Of a DNA stretch of 12,280 nt, positions 1 to 6,822 are shown piece by piece (position 1 is the first letter of the stretch; each line of letters opens with the position of its first letter). A program made the translations under genes and the position numbers. A model generated the notes under the pieces. It saw only the letters and a list, made by a program, of their open reading frames with translations. It was not told the origin of the DNA and did no database searches. The stretch is from positions 1 to 12,280 of the forward strand of contig DATLFQ010000126.1 of NCBI GenBank assembly GCA_035540915.1. Direction: 5' to 3'. The stretch comes from DATLFQ01 sp035540915 (GTDB lineage: Bacteria; Actinomycetota; Acidimicrobiia; Acidimicrobiales; GCA-2861595).

Positions 1-2
1 GG

Positions 3-341
3 GTAGCACTGGCTGAGCTTGAACGTCACGCGGCCGGCGCAACCGGCCGCACCAACGTGTTCATGAACGGCGTCGAAGGCCCAGGGCCGATGGGTTTCCA
101 GCCCTCGGTGTTCGACTTCGCTGCCGGCGACGCTGCCTGGAGCCCGTACTGGGACCACTTCGCCTACAGCTGGAGGGACCCGGCCAGCTCCAGACTGCTC
201 ACCTCGCAGGCCGCCCTGTTCGCCGCTCGGGACGCCGGTCAGCTCGAGGAGTTCCCCGGGGTGCCCGATACCAGGGGAACTGTGTTCACGGTGAACTGCC
301 CCGTCCCGGTGCTGGCACCCAACGATTTCACCCCGGTCTGA
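3..341 (+). CDS. C-terminal part of an unrecognised protein, cut by the window's left edge
   Basis: This frame is open from the first complete codon to a TGA at 339-341, giving 112 residues, so the gene begins outside the window. An internal GTG at 57 could be read as a start, but the coding-like frame continues above it without a stop. The visible sequence holds GVEGPGPMGFQPSVFD, then a Trp/Tyr-rich stretch (AWSPYWDHFAYSW), then a RLLTS motif, and ends in TVNCPVPVLAP with one cysteine. There is no membrane segment or known catalytic motif in this part. From memory the pattern (YSPxW, LTS, then NCPVP near the end) resembles a domain of unknown function in secreted halophile and bacterial proteins, possibly DUF7482, but I could not check this. 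A terminator-like hairpin follows 8 bases after the stop, so the transcript probably ends here. Confidence 0.75.
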   Translation, partial: VALAELERHAAGATGRTNVFMNGVEGPGPMGFQPSVFDFAAGDAAWSPYWDHFAYSWRDPASSRLLTSQAALFAARDAGQLEEFPGVPDTRGTVFTVNCPVPVLAPNDFTPV

Positions 342-349
342 GGGGCTGT

Positions 350-370
350 GGGCCGCCCCGGCCCTTCCTT
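350..370 (+). terminator. Putative intrinsic terminator after the left-edge gene
   Basis: GGGCCG (350-355) and CGGCCC (359-364) form a perfect 6-bp stem with a CCC loop, followed at once by TTCCTT (365-370). It begins 8 bases after the stop codon of the left-edge gene. An alternative stem, GGGGC (342-346) with GCCCC (355-359), overlaps it. The T tract is short and interrupted, as is common in high-GC actinobacteria. The rest of the gap up to 599 shows nothing coding-like to me. Confidence 0.5.
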
Positions 371-584
371 GCAGGACGCCTTCAACCAGTTCACAACAAC
401 GTGCACCACAGCTTCGGCGTCCCCGCTGGCGACGTGCGCGGGCCGAGCGCCGGGGCGCCCGGGCTCCACAACGGCAACGGCGCCGAGCTCCGGGCAGGCC
501 GCTGCTAGGAGGCCTCCGGACGACCTGACGTATCGGCGCCGGTCCTGCGGAGTCGGCCTCCCCACGTCTCCGCCGATCCGTCGG

Positions 585-590
585 TACCGT
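585..590 (+). promoter_or_regulatory. Possible -10 element (TACCGT) for the phosphodiesterase gene
   Basis: TACCGT fits the actinobacterial TAnnnT -10 pattern and lies 9 bases before the preferred GTG start at 600. No Shine-Dalgarno sequence precedes that GTG, so a leaderless or nearly leaderless mRNA would fit. I see no convincing -35 hexamer 16-19 bases upstream. The motif is short and could be chance. Confidence 0.25.
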
Positions 591-599
591 CGCGGCCGC

Positions 600-2234
600 G
601 TGCCGAACCCCTTCTCCCACGCCGTCGCCTCGTTCGACCCCACTGCCACGGCGGTGCTCCTGTGGACCCGTGCGCCGGGCGCCGGGCGGCTGCGCTGGAC
701 CGTCGCCACCGACGCCCACCTGCTCGACGCGGTGGCCACAGGGGTCGTCGAGCCGGACGCCGGCCGGGACCACACCGCTGTCGTCGATGTCGACGGGCTG
801 GATCCGGCGACGACCTACTTCTACGCCTTCGCCACTGCCGAGGCCCGTTCGCCGGTGGGGCGCACGCGGACGCTGCCCGCCGAAGGCGCCCGCCACCTGC
901 GACTCGGGCTGGTGTCGTGCGCCAGCTACGCCATAGCGCCCCTCGGCGCCTACCGGGCCCTGGCCGAGCGGGAGGTCGACCTCGTCGTCCACCTGGGCGA
1001 CTACATCTACGAGGACGACGGGTCTCACGGCCCGAGGTCGCACGCTCCGCCGTGGCCGGCCCGCACGCTGTCCGACTACCGGGCCCGCATCGGCCAGGTC
1101 CGGGCCGACCCCGACGCCCAGGCGCTGCACCTGCGCCACCCGATGGTGGCGATCGTCGACGACCACGACGTGGCCGACAACTGCTGGGCCACCGGTGCGA
1201 AGAAGCACGACGACGAGCGGGACGGGCCCTGGGCGGACCGCGTGAAGGCGGCCACCTCGGCCCGCCAGGAGTGGCTGCCGCAGCGCGTGGACGACCGCAG
1301 CGATGCGAGTGTCACCTGGCGGTCGATAGAGCTGGGCGACCTGGCCGAGCTGGTGCTGCTCGACACGCGCCTGTCCGGCCGTGACCAGCATGCCGGCGAC
1401 GCCGGCACCAAGGCCCTGCGCGACCCGAGCCGGTCGCTCCTCGGCGACCGGCAGCGCCGCTGGCTCGACGAGCGCCTCTCGAACAGCCGGTGTCCCTGGA
1501 CGCTCCTGGCCAGCGGGGTGGTGGTCAACACGATCACGCTGCCTGTCCCGCCCGTCCCCGGGGTGCGCCGGCTGCTGCCCAACGGCTACGCAGTGGTCGA
1601 CGGCGTCGTTCTCCACGACGACCAGTGGGACGGGTACCCCGCCGAGCGCGAGCACCTCGTCGGCCAGCTGGCAGCCCGCAGTCGGGCGGGCGGGCGGAAC
1701 ATCATCCTCTCCGGCGACATCCACTCGTCGTGGGCCTTCCTGGGACCGAGGGACGCCACGGGGTCGCCCGCAGCCGTCGAGATGACGGTCCCGGCGGTGA
1801 GCTCCAAGCCGATGGGACGTGGGCGGATGCCCGGTGCCTGGCGGCTGCTCGACGCGCTGGTACGGCGGCTTGAGCACGTGCCCTGGGTCGACGTCACCCG
1901 CCGGGGCTACGGCATCGCCGATCTCACCCCGGACCGGGCCGTCCTGGAGTGGTGGTTCCTCGAGCCCACCGCGGCCGACCCGGCGCGGGACCAGTGGCTC
2001 GGGGCCGCCTGGCGGGTCGACCACGGGCGCGAGCCGCCGGCCCTGACCAAGGCGGAGGCCACCGGGGATCCTGAACGCCCGGCCGCGTCGCCGGCCGCGC
2101 TGCCGCCCCGCCCGGACGACCTGACCCGGGTGCGCCGGTCGCACAACCTTCGGGTGGCGGCCGAACGGCTCTCCATGGTGGCGCTCGTGGCCGCCGGACT
2201 GGCCGTGGCGCGGAACCGCCTCCGCTCCCGCTGA
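600..2234 (+). CDS. PhoD-family alkaline phosphatase / phosphodiesterase
   Basis: A metallophosphoesterase expected to hydrolyse phosphomono- or diesters. The reading frame is open from 348, but residues before 600 are low-complexity and unlike any PhoD. The typical PhoD opening (FSHAVASFDPTATAVLLWTR) begins right after GTG 600, giving 544 residues. Residues about 5-100 form the fibronectin-like PhoD N-terminal domain. The catalytic domain follows, with CASY, HLGDYIYED (Asp134), the conserved VDDHDVADN block (Asp187-Asp190) and SGDIHSS (Asp373, His375), all expected metal-site motifs of the family. No Tat or Sec signal peptide precedes the domain, although many PhoD enzymes are exported by Tat. 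The C-terminus has a short hydrophobic stretch (524-537) followed by RNRLRSR, perhaps a weak membrane tail. The metallo-beta-lactamase-fold gene follows 70 bp later in the same direction, possibly cotranscribed. Family assignment is firm; substrate and exact start are not. Confidence 0.93.
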   Translation: MPNPFSHAVASFDPTATAVLLWTRAPGAGRLRWTVATDAHLLDAVATGVVEPDAGRDHTAVVDVDGLDPATTYFYAFATAEARSPVGRTRTLPAEGARHLRLGLVSCASYAIAPLGAYRALAEREVDLVVHLGDYIYEDDGSHGPRSHAPPWPARTLSDYRARIGQVRADPDAQALHLRHPMVAIVDDHDVADNCWATGAKKHDDERDGPWADRVKAATSARQEWLPQRVDDRSDASVTWRSIELGDLAELVLLDTRLSGRDQHAGDAGTKALRDPSRSLLGDRQRRWLDERLSNSRCPWTLLASGVVVNTITLPVPPVPGVRRLLPNGYAVVDGVVLHDDQWDGYPAEREHLVGQLAARSRAGGRNIILSGDIHSSWAFLGPRDATGSPAAVEMTVPAVSSKPMGRGRMPGAWRLLDALVRRLEHVPWVDVTRRGYGIADLTPDRAVLEWWFLEPTAADPARDQWLGAAWRVDHGREPPALTKAEATGDPERPAASPAALPPRPDDLTRVRRSHNLRVAAERLSMVALVAAGLAVARNRLRSR

Positions 2235-2280
2235 ACGGGTCTGTCGCAAACTGCACGCCCCCGGTGTAGAAACCGTTCAG
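2231..2280. repeat. Inverted repeat with 8-bp arms between the phosphodiesterase and MBL genes
   Basis: CTGAACGG at 2231-2238 and CCGTTCAG at 2273-2280 are perfect complements separated by 34 bases. The left arm covers the stop codon of the phosphodiesterase gene. The right arm ends 8 bases before the Shine-Dalgarno site of the next gene. A competing pairing is possible: GTCTG (2239-2243) with CAGAC (2278-2282), extended by GG with CC after a 3-base bulge. It could be an RNA hairpin, an attenuator or a protein-binding dyad. The function is unknown. Confidence 0.4.
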
Positions 2281-2288
2281 ACGAACCC

Positions 2289-2293
2289 GGAGG
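2289..2293 (+). promoter_or_regulatory. Ribosome binding site deciding the MBL-fold start
   Basis: GGAGG lies 11 bases before ATG 2305. The other in-frame start, GTG 2293, overlaps this site and could not use it. I therefore prefer ATG 2305, which removes four residues. Confidence 0.55.
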
Positions 2294-2304
2294 TGCCCAT
2301 CGAG

Positions 2305-3120
2305 ATGGATGCTCCCTACCAGGCTGCGCCCGACGTCCACGTCCTGCCGACCAACCTGAACCTGCCCGGCCTGGGGGTGCTCCCCATCAACGCCTATGTT
2401 CTGCTGGCCGACGAGCCGGTCCTGATCGACACCGGGCTCGGCGCCCCGGGCGACGACTTCGTCGACGCCCTGTCGTCGATCATCGACCCGAGCGCCCTCC
2501 GCTGGGTGTGGCTCACCCACGACGACGCCGACCACACCGGCAACATCGAACGGGTCTTCGAGCTCGCCCCGCACGCCCGGTTGGCCACCCACGCCTTCAG
2601 CGCGCTGCGGATGTCCTCGTGGTGGCCGGTACCGATGGACCGGGTGTACGCCGTGCGGACCGGAGACCGGCTCGCGGTCGGGGACCGGACCCTGCGGGCG
2701 GTGGCGCCTCCGCTGTACGACAACCCGATGTCGACCGGCCTGCTGGACGAGGCGACCGGCACCTTCTTCTCGGTGGACTCGTTCGGCGCCATCCTGCCCG
2801 AGCCCACCGAGGACGCAGCCGAGGTGCCGGCCGACGCGCTCGCTGGCGGGATGCAGGTCTGGGCCACCGCCGACTCGCCGTGGGCCCACCTGCTCGACCG
2901 CCAGCGTTTCGCCCAGGTGTTGGACGGCGTGCGTGACCTGCAGCCGACCCGGATCCTCTCCTCGCACCTTCCGGCGGCCAGCGGGACCTCGCTCGAGCGG
3001 TTCCTCGAGGTGCTGGGCTCGGTGCCCGACGCGCAGCCGGCCATCGCGCCCGACCACGAGGAGTTCGCCCAGATGCTGGCGGCCATGATCGCCCCGCCGC
3101 CGGCGACCGCAGGGGTGTAG
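2305..3120 (+). CDS. MBL-fold metalloprotein, flavodiiron (ODP-like) type without flavodoxin domain
   Basis: A 271-residue single-domain protein. The N-terminal half has the MBL strand pattern (LPINAYVLLADEPVLIDTGLG) and the metal motif THDDADHTGN, with His72, Asp74, Asp76 and His77 matching the H-x-[DE]-x-DH set. Later ligands are Asp158 in FFSVDSFG and His221 in LSSHLPAASG. The FSxDxFG signature and the spacing (149 residues from His72 to His221) match the diiron core of flavodiiron proteins better than glyoxalase II. At the position where those proteins have a ligand His, 19 residues before Asp158, this protein has Asp139 (PPLYDNP). No C-terminal flavodoxin or rubredoxin domain is present, so an electron partner would be separate. 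There is no signal peptide or membrane segment, so it is likely cytoplasmic. Reduction of O2 or NO is possible by analogy but unproven; a hydrolase role is also possible. It converges with the protease gene. Confidence 0.88.
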   Translation: MDAPYQAAPDVHVLPTNLNLPGLGVLPINAYVLLADEPVLIDTGLGAPGDDFVDALSSIIDPSALRWVWLTHDDADHTGNIERVFELAPHARLATHAFSALRMSSWWPVPMDRVYAVRTGDRLAVGDRTLRAVAPPLYDNPMSTGLLDEATGTFFSVDSFGAILPEPTEDAAEVPADALAGGMQVWATADSPWAHLLDRQRFAQVLDGVRDLQPTRILSSHLPAASGTSLERFLEVLGSVPDAQPAIAPDHEEFAQMLAAMIAPPPATAGV

Positions 3121-3134
3121 GACCAAGCCGTGGC

Positions 3135-3174
3135 GGGGGCCGGCAGCCAGCACACAACCGGACGCCGGCACCCC
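3135..3174. terminator. Bulged GC hairpin between convergent genes, likely bidirectional terminator
   Basis: GGGG plus GCCGGC (3135-3144) can pair with GCCGGC (3164-3169) and CCCC (3171-3174), with one bulged A at 3170 and a 19-base loop. It lies in the 58-bp gap between two convergent stop codons, where a shared terminator is expected. Neither strand has a clear T tract, so the evidence is position and stem strength only. Confidence 0.55.
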
Positions 3175-3178
3175 GTCC

Positions 3179-4729
3179 TCAGGGGCGCTGCATCCCGAAG
3201 CTGTAGGTCCCCGACCCGCTGGACGAGACGGCCCGCCACATGTAGTAGCCGCTGGTGCCCGCGTAGGAGACGTCCTCGTTCGAGCCGGCCGTGATCCCCT
3301 GGGCCACCGTCACCCACGACGACCCGTTCCACTTCGAGAGGTACAGGTTGAAGTTGGTCCCGGACGGGCCACGCAGGCATCCCTTGTGGGTCCCCGACGG
3401 GCTCCAGAAGTAGGCCCCGCTCGGCAGGTAGTCGAGGTCCCCGGCGCCCGACAGCGAGCCGGTGACCGACTCCGGGAGCGCACAGGCGACGGGGGCCGAG
3501 GGCGCCGCGGCAGGCGAGCGGGCATAGAGCAGCCGGTTGGGCGAGCCGGTCCCGGCGGCCGAGACGACGTTGGCGGTGCTGGCACCCACGATGGCGTCGC
3601 GCACCGTCGCCGGCGTGGCTGCGGGGTTCGCCTGCAGCTGGAGGGCCGCGGCGCCGGCGACGTGGGGGGTGGCCATCGAGGTTCCACTCGAGGTGGCCGT
3701 GGCCGAGTCGCCGGTGTACCAGGTGGAGGTGATGGCCGAGCCCGGGGCGAACAGGTCCAGGCACGAGCCGAAGTTGCTGAACGACGACCGGCTGTCCGAC
3801 GAGGTGGTCGCACCGACGGTGATGGCGGCCGGCACCCGGGCCGGAGAGGACCCGCAGGCGTCCAGGTTGTCGTTGCCGGCGGCCACGGCCACGCTGACGC
3901 CGTCGACCACAGCGTTGGAGACGGCGCTGTCCAGCGCGGTGGATGCGCCGCCACCGAGGCTGAGGTTCGCGACCGCAGGCTGGCCGGCCCGGTGGTCGGC
4001 GGTAACCCAGTCGACCCCCGCGATGACGCCCGAGGTGGTCCCCGAGCCGTCGCAGCCGAGGACGCGCACGGCGACCAGATGGACCTGCTTGGCGACGCCG
4101 GCGACGGTCCCGCCGATCGTGCCGGCGACGTGGGTGCCGTGGCCGTTGCAGTCCTGGGCGCCCCGCCCGTCGTTGATCGCCGTGTACCCGGCGACCGCCC
4201 GCCCGCCGAACTGGCTGTGGGTGGTCCGGACGCCGGTGTCGATCACGTAGGCCTTCACGCCGGCGCCGGTGGCGTCATAGGCGAAGGTCCCGTCGAGGGG
4301 GAGTCCCCGCTGGTCCGAGCGGTCCAGTCCCCAGGTCGCGCCGGTCTGGACCGCACCGACCGAAATCGCGGCGTCGACTTCGATGTAGTCGACGTGAGGG
4401 TTGCGACGCAGCGCATCCAGGGCCGCCTCGGGCAGCCGGCCTGCGAACCCGGTGATGGCGTGGGCGTATTCGTAGCCGATGGTGGCACCCCGCCCCCGAG
4501 CCTCCTCCCGGGCCGACGCCGCCCCGGCGGCACCGGCACCAGGGCGCAGCACCACGATGTACTGCCCCTGGATGCCTCCCGAGCGCCCTCGCCCGATCAC
4601 GGGCGCGTCGGCTCGGGCCGGCGGCTCGCCAGCGGCCGGTCCGGCGCCGGCCAGCGCGACGGCGGTCGCGGCCGCTGCAGCACCGACGGCGTAGAGGAAC
4701 CGACCCACACCCTGCACCTGTCCCCGCAC
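3179..4729 (-). CDS. Secreted subtilisin-like serine protease (S8) with propeptide and C-terminal domain
   Basis: A 516-residue exported protease. Residues 1 to about 34 form a signal peptide with a long Ala-rich core. Residues about 55-120 match an I9 inhibitor/chaperone propeptide (GQYIVVLRPG through HVDYIEVDAAI). The catalytic domain of about 130-405 is of proteinase K/aqualysin type: Asp164 in AYVIDTGV, His197 in NGHGTHVAGT, oxyanion Asn286 in VAAGND and Ser351 in SGTSMATPHVAG. All four key residues are intact. The C-terminal part, about 415-516 (GAGDLDYLPSG to TYSFGMQRP), looks like a pre-peptidase C-terminal (PPC-like) beta domain, often removed or used for binding in secreted proteases. 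The GTG start at 4729 is chosen because GGAGG sits 7 bases upstream and the signal peptide follows directly. It lies 136 bp downstream of the DM13 gene on the same strand, so it may have its own promoter. Function as an extracellular endopeptidase is confident; the target is not known. Confidence 0.95.
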   Translation of the reverse strand: MRGQVQGVGRFLYAVGAAAAATAVALAGAGPAAGEPPARADAPVIGRGRSGGIQGQYIVVLRPGAGAAGAASAREEARGRGATIGYEYAHAITGFAGRLPEAALDALRRNPHVDYIEVDAAISVGAVQTGATWGLDRSDQRGLPLDGTFAYDATGAGVKAYVIDTGVRTTHSQFGGRAVAGYTAINDGRGAQDCNGHGTHVAGTIGGTVAGVAKQVHLVAVRVLGCDGSGTTSGVIAGVDWVTADHRAGQPAVANLSLGGGASTALDSAVSNAVVDGVSVAVAAGNDNLDACGSSPARVPAAITVGATTSSDSRSSFSNFGSCLDLFAPGSAITSTWYTGDSATATSSGTSMATPHVAGAAALQLQANPAATPATVRDAIVGASTANVVSAAGTGSPNRLLYARSPAAAPSAPVACALPESVTGSLSGAGDLDYLPSGAYFWSPSGTHKGCLRGPSGTNFNLYLSKWNGSSWVTVAQGITAGSNEDVSYAGTSGYYMWRAVSSSGSGTYSFGMQRP

Positions 4730-4736
4730 CTGGTTT

Positions 4737-4741
4737 CCTCC
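4737..4741 (-). promoter_or_regulatory. Ribosome binding site of the S8 protease
   Basis: On the minus strand GGAGG (within GGGAGGAAA) ends 7 bases before GTG 4729, supporting that start. Two further purine-rich SD-like sites, AGGAGG near 4796-4801 and GGAGG near 4763-4767, lie upstream in the same leader with no usable start codon at normal spacing. Confidence 0.6.
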
Positions 4742-4850
4742 CGTTTCGGGGACGGCGTGGTACCTCCGGCACGAGGCCCGCCGTTGCCCGCTCCACCTCC
4801 TTTTCGGCAGCCGGTCGACGCGAGTTGAGCCAGGCCGGACAGCCTTCCGT

Positions 4851-4865
4851 CCCGGTCGTACCGGG
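4851..4865 (-). terminator. Small stem-loop directly after the DM13 gene
   Basis: CCCGGT (4851-4856) and ACCGGG (4860-4865) form a perfect 6-bp stem with a 3-base loop, touching the DM13 stop codon. There is no T tract after it on the minus strand. It may be a weak terminator or an mRNA-end stabiliser before the separately started protease gene. Confidence 0.3.
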
Positions 4866-5459
4866 TCAGGCGGCGGCCAGGTCGGCGGCGCCGAAGGCCG
4901 AGTCGAACCGGTCGCACCAGATGACGACCGAGGCGAACCGACCCAGGTCGACGTCGGCGGGAAGTGGGTAGTTCTGGTCGCCCTGGTTCCCCTTCAGCCG
5001 GCCGAGGTTCACGTAGTCGTCGTCGAAGGCGCCCTCTGGGCCGCCTGCCGGGTTGGTCGACAAGTACACGAACAGGTCCGGTCCGTTGGACGTGTCAAGG
5101 TCCTCCAGGCGCACGACACGGGCCCCGCCACCCAGGGCGAGCACCTCGACGGTGCCGCTCGTCCCGTGGTCGAGCGAGACGAACCGGCCGCCGGCCAGCA
5201 CCGGGGGAACCGACGCGGCCGGGGGCGTGGCCGCGATGGCGGCCGGTTCACCGGCCCCCGGGCTTCCCGGGGAGGAAGGAGCCCCCAGCGAGGGCAGCGC
5301 CTCGTCGACGCGCTCGTCGAGGAACAGCTTGTGCGGCTGGAACCAGAACAGCGCGGCCGCCGCCAGCGCGACGCCGATGACGGACGCACCGAACAGCATC
5401 CGGCGGCGATGCCGCCCGGTCGGAGTCGGGCGGCCCCTCGAATCCGGGGAAACGGTCAT
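4866..5459 (-). CDS. Membrane-anchored DM13-domain protein
   Basis: A 197-residue protein. Residues 1-20 are basic (RHRRR), followed by one hydrophobic segment at about 21-40, which suggests an N-terminal anchor with the rest outside the membrane. A linker rich in Pro, Ala and Gly (about 55-88) leads to the domain at about 90-190. That domain starts GGRFVSLDHGTSGTVEVLALGGGARVVRLEDLDTSNGPDLFVYLS, a close match to the DM13 pattern (G-F ... H-tsG ... L-dF-tsnGPDL-vyLs). The single cysteine, Cys182 in VVIWCDRF, fits the nearly invariant DM13 cysteine for which a redox role has been proposed. The biochemical activity of DM13 is not established. The gene begins 43 bp after the stop of the LhgO-like gene, likely one operon. 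ATG 5459 was chosen because the frame above it is not protein-like and the basic plus hydrophobic N-terminus starts here; the SD (AGGGA) is weak. Confidence 0.85.
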   Translation of the reverse strand: MTVSPDSRGRPTPTGRHRRRMLFGASVIGVALAAAALFWFQPHKLFLDERVDEALPSLGAPSSPGSPGAGEPAAIAATPPAASVPPVLAGGRFVSLDHGTSGTVEVLALGGGARVVRLEDLDTSNGPDLFVYLSTNPAGGPEGAFDDDYVNLGRLKGNQGDQNYPLPADVDLGRFASVVIWCDRFDSAFGAADLAAA

Positions 5460-5502
5460 GTGACGCCGTCCCTGCCGGGCAGCCCGCGTTACGTGACCCC
5501 GG

Positions 5503-6795
5503 TCATGGGCTGCCGAAGCGGGCCAGGGCCCGTTCGGCCAGGTGCGCGCCGATGGCGAGCGAGGCGGTGGCGCCGGGGGAGGGCGCGTTGCGGACGTGCA
5601 GCGCGCCGTCGCTCTCCACGATCGAGAAGTCGTCGACCAGCGAACCGTCCGAGGAGACGGCCTGCGCCCGCACGCCGGAGGGCCCGAAGACCAGGTCGGC
5701 GGGCGCCACGTCGGGCACGTAGCGCTGGAGCTCACGGACGAAGGCGTGCTTGGCCAGGTCCCGCCACATCTCCTGGGCGCCGGTCCGCCAGTAGCGCCGG
5801 GACAGCTTCCACAGGCCGGGGAAGCGCAGCGTCTCGGCCAGGTCGCGGACGCTGACGTCCCGGCGGCGGTAGCCCTCGCGGGCGAAGGCGAGGACGGCGT
5901 TGGGGCCGGCCCACATCTCGCCGTTGATGCGCCTCGTGAAGTGGACGCCCAGGAAGGGCAACGCCGGGTCGGGCACCGGGTAGACCAGCCCTCGCACCAT
6001 GGCGTGGCTCTCGCCCACCACGCGGTAGTAGTCGCCCCGGAACGGGACGATCTGCAGGTCGGTTGCCGCCGGGTCGCTCTGGCGGGCCAGCCGGTCAGCG
6101 TGCAGCCCGGCGCACGAGACCAGCCAGCGGCAGCTCACCTCGCCGCGGGACGTGCGCACCACCTGCTCGGTCTTCCGGCGCTCGATGGCGTCGACCCGGT
6201 GGGACAGCAGCAGGGCCGCCCCGCGGGCGGTGATCTCATCCGCGTAGGCCCGGGCCACCCGCTCGAAGTCGACGATGGCGGTGCCCGGCACGTGGAGCGC
6301 CCGCACGCCCACCACGTTGGGCTCGAGTTCCCGGAGCTCGTCTCCGGTCAGCTCCCGCACCCCCGGCACGCCGTTGGCCGCGGCGCGGTCGCGCAGATCG
6401 GCCAGGCGGCCCAGCTCGCTCGGGGCGACGGCGACGATGAGCTTGCCGCACCGCTCGACCGGGATGGCGTGGGCCGCTGCGAAGTCCTCCAGGGCCCGCT
6501 TGCCCTCGACGCACAGCCGGGCCTTGAGCGAGCCGGCCTTGTAGTAGACGCCGGCGTGGAGGACCCCGGAGTTGTGGCTGCTCTGGTGGGCCGCCACCCG
6601 GGGCTCCTTGTCCAGCACCGCGACCGACAGGTCCGGCCGCCGCTGGAGCAGCGCGTCGGCGGTCGCCAGGCCGATCAGGCCGGCACCGACGACCACGACG
6701 TCGAAGCGGGGCGTCGTGCCGGTCGGTCCGATGGCCGTCCACGCTAGTGACTCCCTGGCACCCGTTGCCCGGGGCGCCCTGAGAGAATGTGACAT
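5503..6795 (-). CDS. lhgO: L-2-hydroxyglutarate oxidase/dehydrogenase (LhgO-like FAD enzyme)
   Basis: An FAD-dependent oxidoreductase of the DAO superfamily, expected to oxidise L-2-hydroxyglutarate to 2-oxoglutarate. It has 430 residues; LhgO proteins are usually about 400-420. The Rossmann motif GAGLIG is at 37-42 (FDVVVVGAGLIGLATA). The block HQSSHNSGVLHAGVYYKAGSLKA (from residue 70), typical of LhgO, follows. Further family-like stretches are VPGTAIVDF, WLVSCAGLHADRLA, IVPFRGDYY, PVPDPALPFLGVHFTRRINGEMWAGPNAVLA and, near the end, FGPSGVRAQAV and NAPSPGATASLAIG. No membrane segment is seen; it is probably cytoplasmic and may pass electrons to quinone. ATG 6795 is the nearest upstream ATG with a purine-rich site (AAGAGG), but it gives about 30 extra residues before the Rossmann fold, with no ATG or GTG nearer. 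A 13-bp palindrome overlaps this start. It is divergent from the response regulator gene, 96 bp away. Confidence 0.9.
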   Translation of the reverse strand: MSHSLRAPRATGARESLAWTAIGPTGTTPRFDVVVVGAGLIGLATADALLQRRPDLSVAVLDKEPRVAAHQSSHNSGVLHAGVYYKAGSLKARLCVEGKRALEDFAAAHAIPVERCGKLIVAVAPSELGRLADLRDRAAANGVPGVRELTGDELRELEPNVVGVRALHVPGTAIVDFERVARAYADEITARGAALLLSHRVDAIERRKTEQVVRTSRGEVSCRWLVSCAGLHADRLARQSDPAATDLQIVPFRGDYYRVVGESHAMVRGLVYPVPDPALPFLGVHFTRRINGEMWAGPNAVLAFAREGYRRRDVSVRDLAETLRFPGLWKLSRRYWRTGAQEMWRDLAKHAFVRELQRYVPDVAPADLVFGPSGVRAQAVSSDGSLVDDFSIVESDGALHVRNAPSPGATASLAIGAHLAERALARFGSP

Positions 6796-6797
6796 TC
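6785..6797. promoter_or_regulatory. Perfect 13-bp palindrome over the lhgO start codon, candidate operator
   Basis: GAATGT, one base, ACATTC form a perfect 6-1-6 dyad that includes the ATG of lhgO (6793-6795 on the opposite strand). Its place in the divergent gap between lhgO and the response regulator would suit a repressor site. Six-base arms occur by chance a few times in 12 kb, so the location is the main argument. Confidence 0.35.
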
Positions 6798-6822
6798 GCC
6801 TCTTCTGGACGTCGGCTCCTGG

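Noticed and set aside
348..599. Upstream extension of the phosphodiesterase frame (from the GTG at 348)
   Set aside because: The translation is rich in Arg, Pro, Ser and Thr with no signal peptide or family match, and the terminator-like hairpin of the previous gene lies inside it.
1924..3764. Long open frames on the minus strand opposite the MBL-fold and phosphodiesterase genes
   Set aside because: They are shadows of high-GC coding frames: Arg/Gly/Pro-rich, with no motifs, and opposite well-supported genes.
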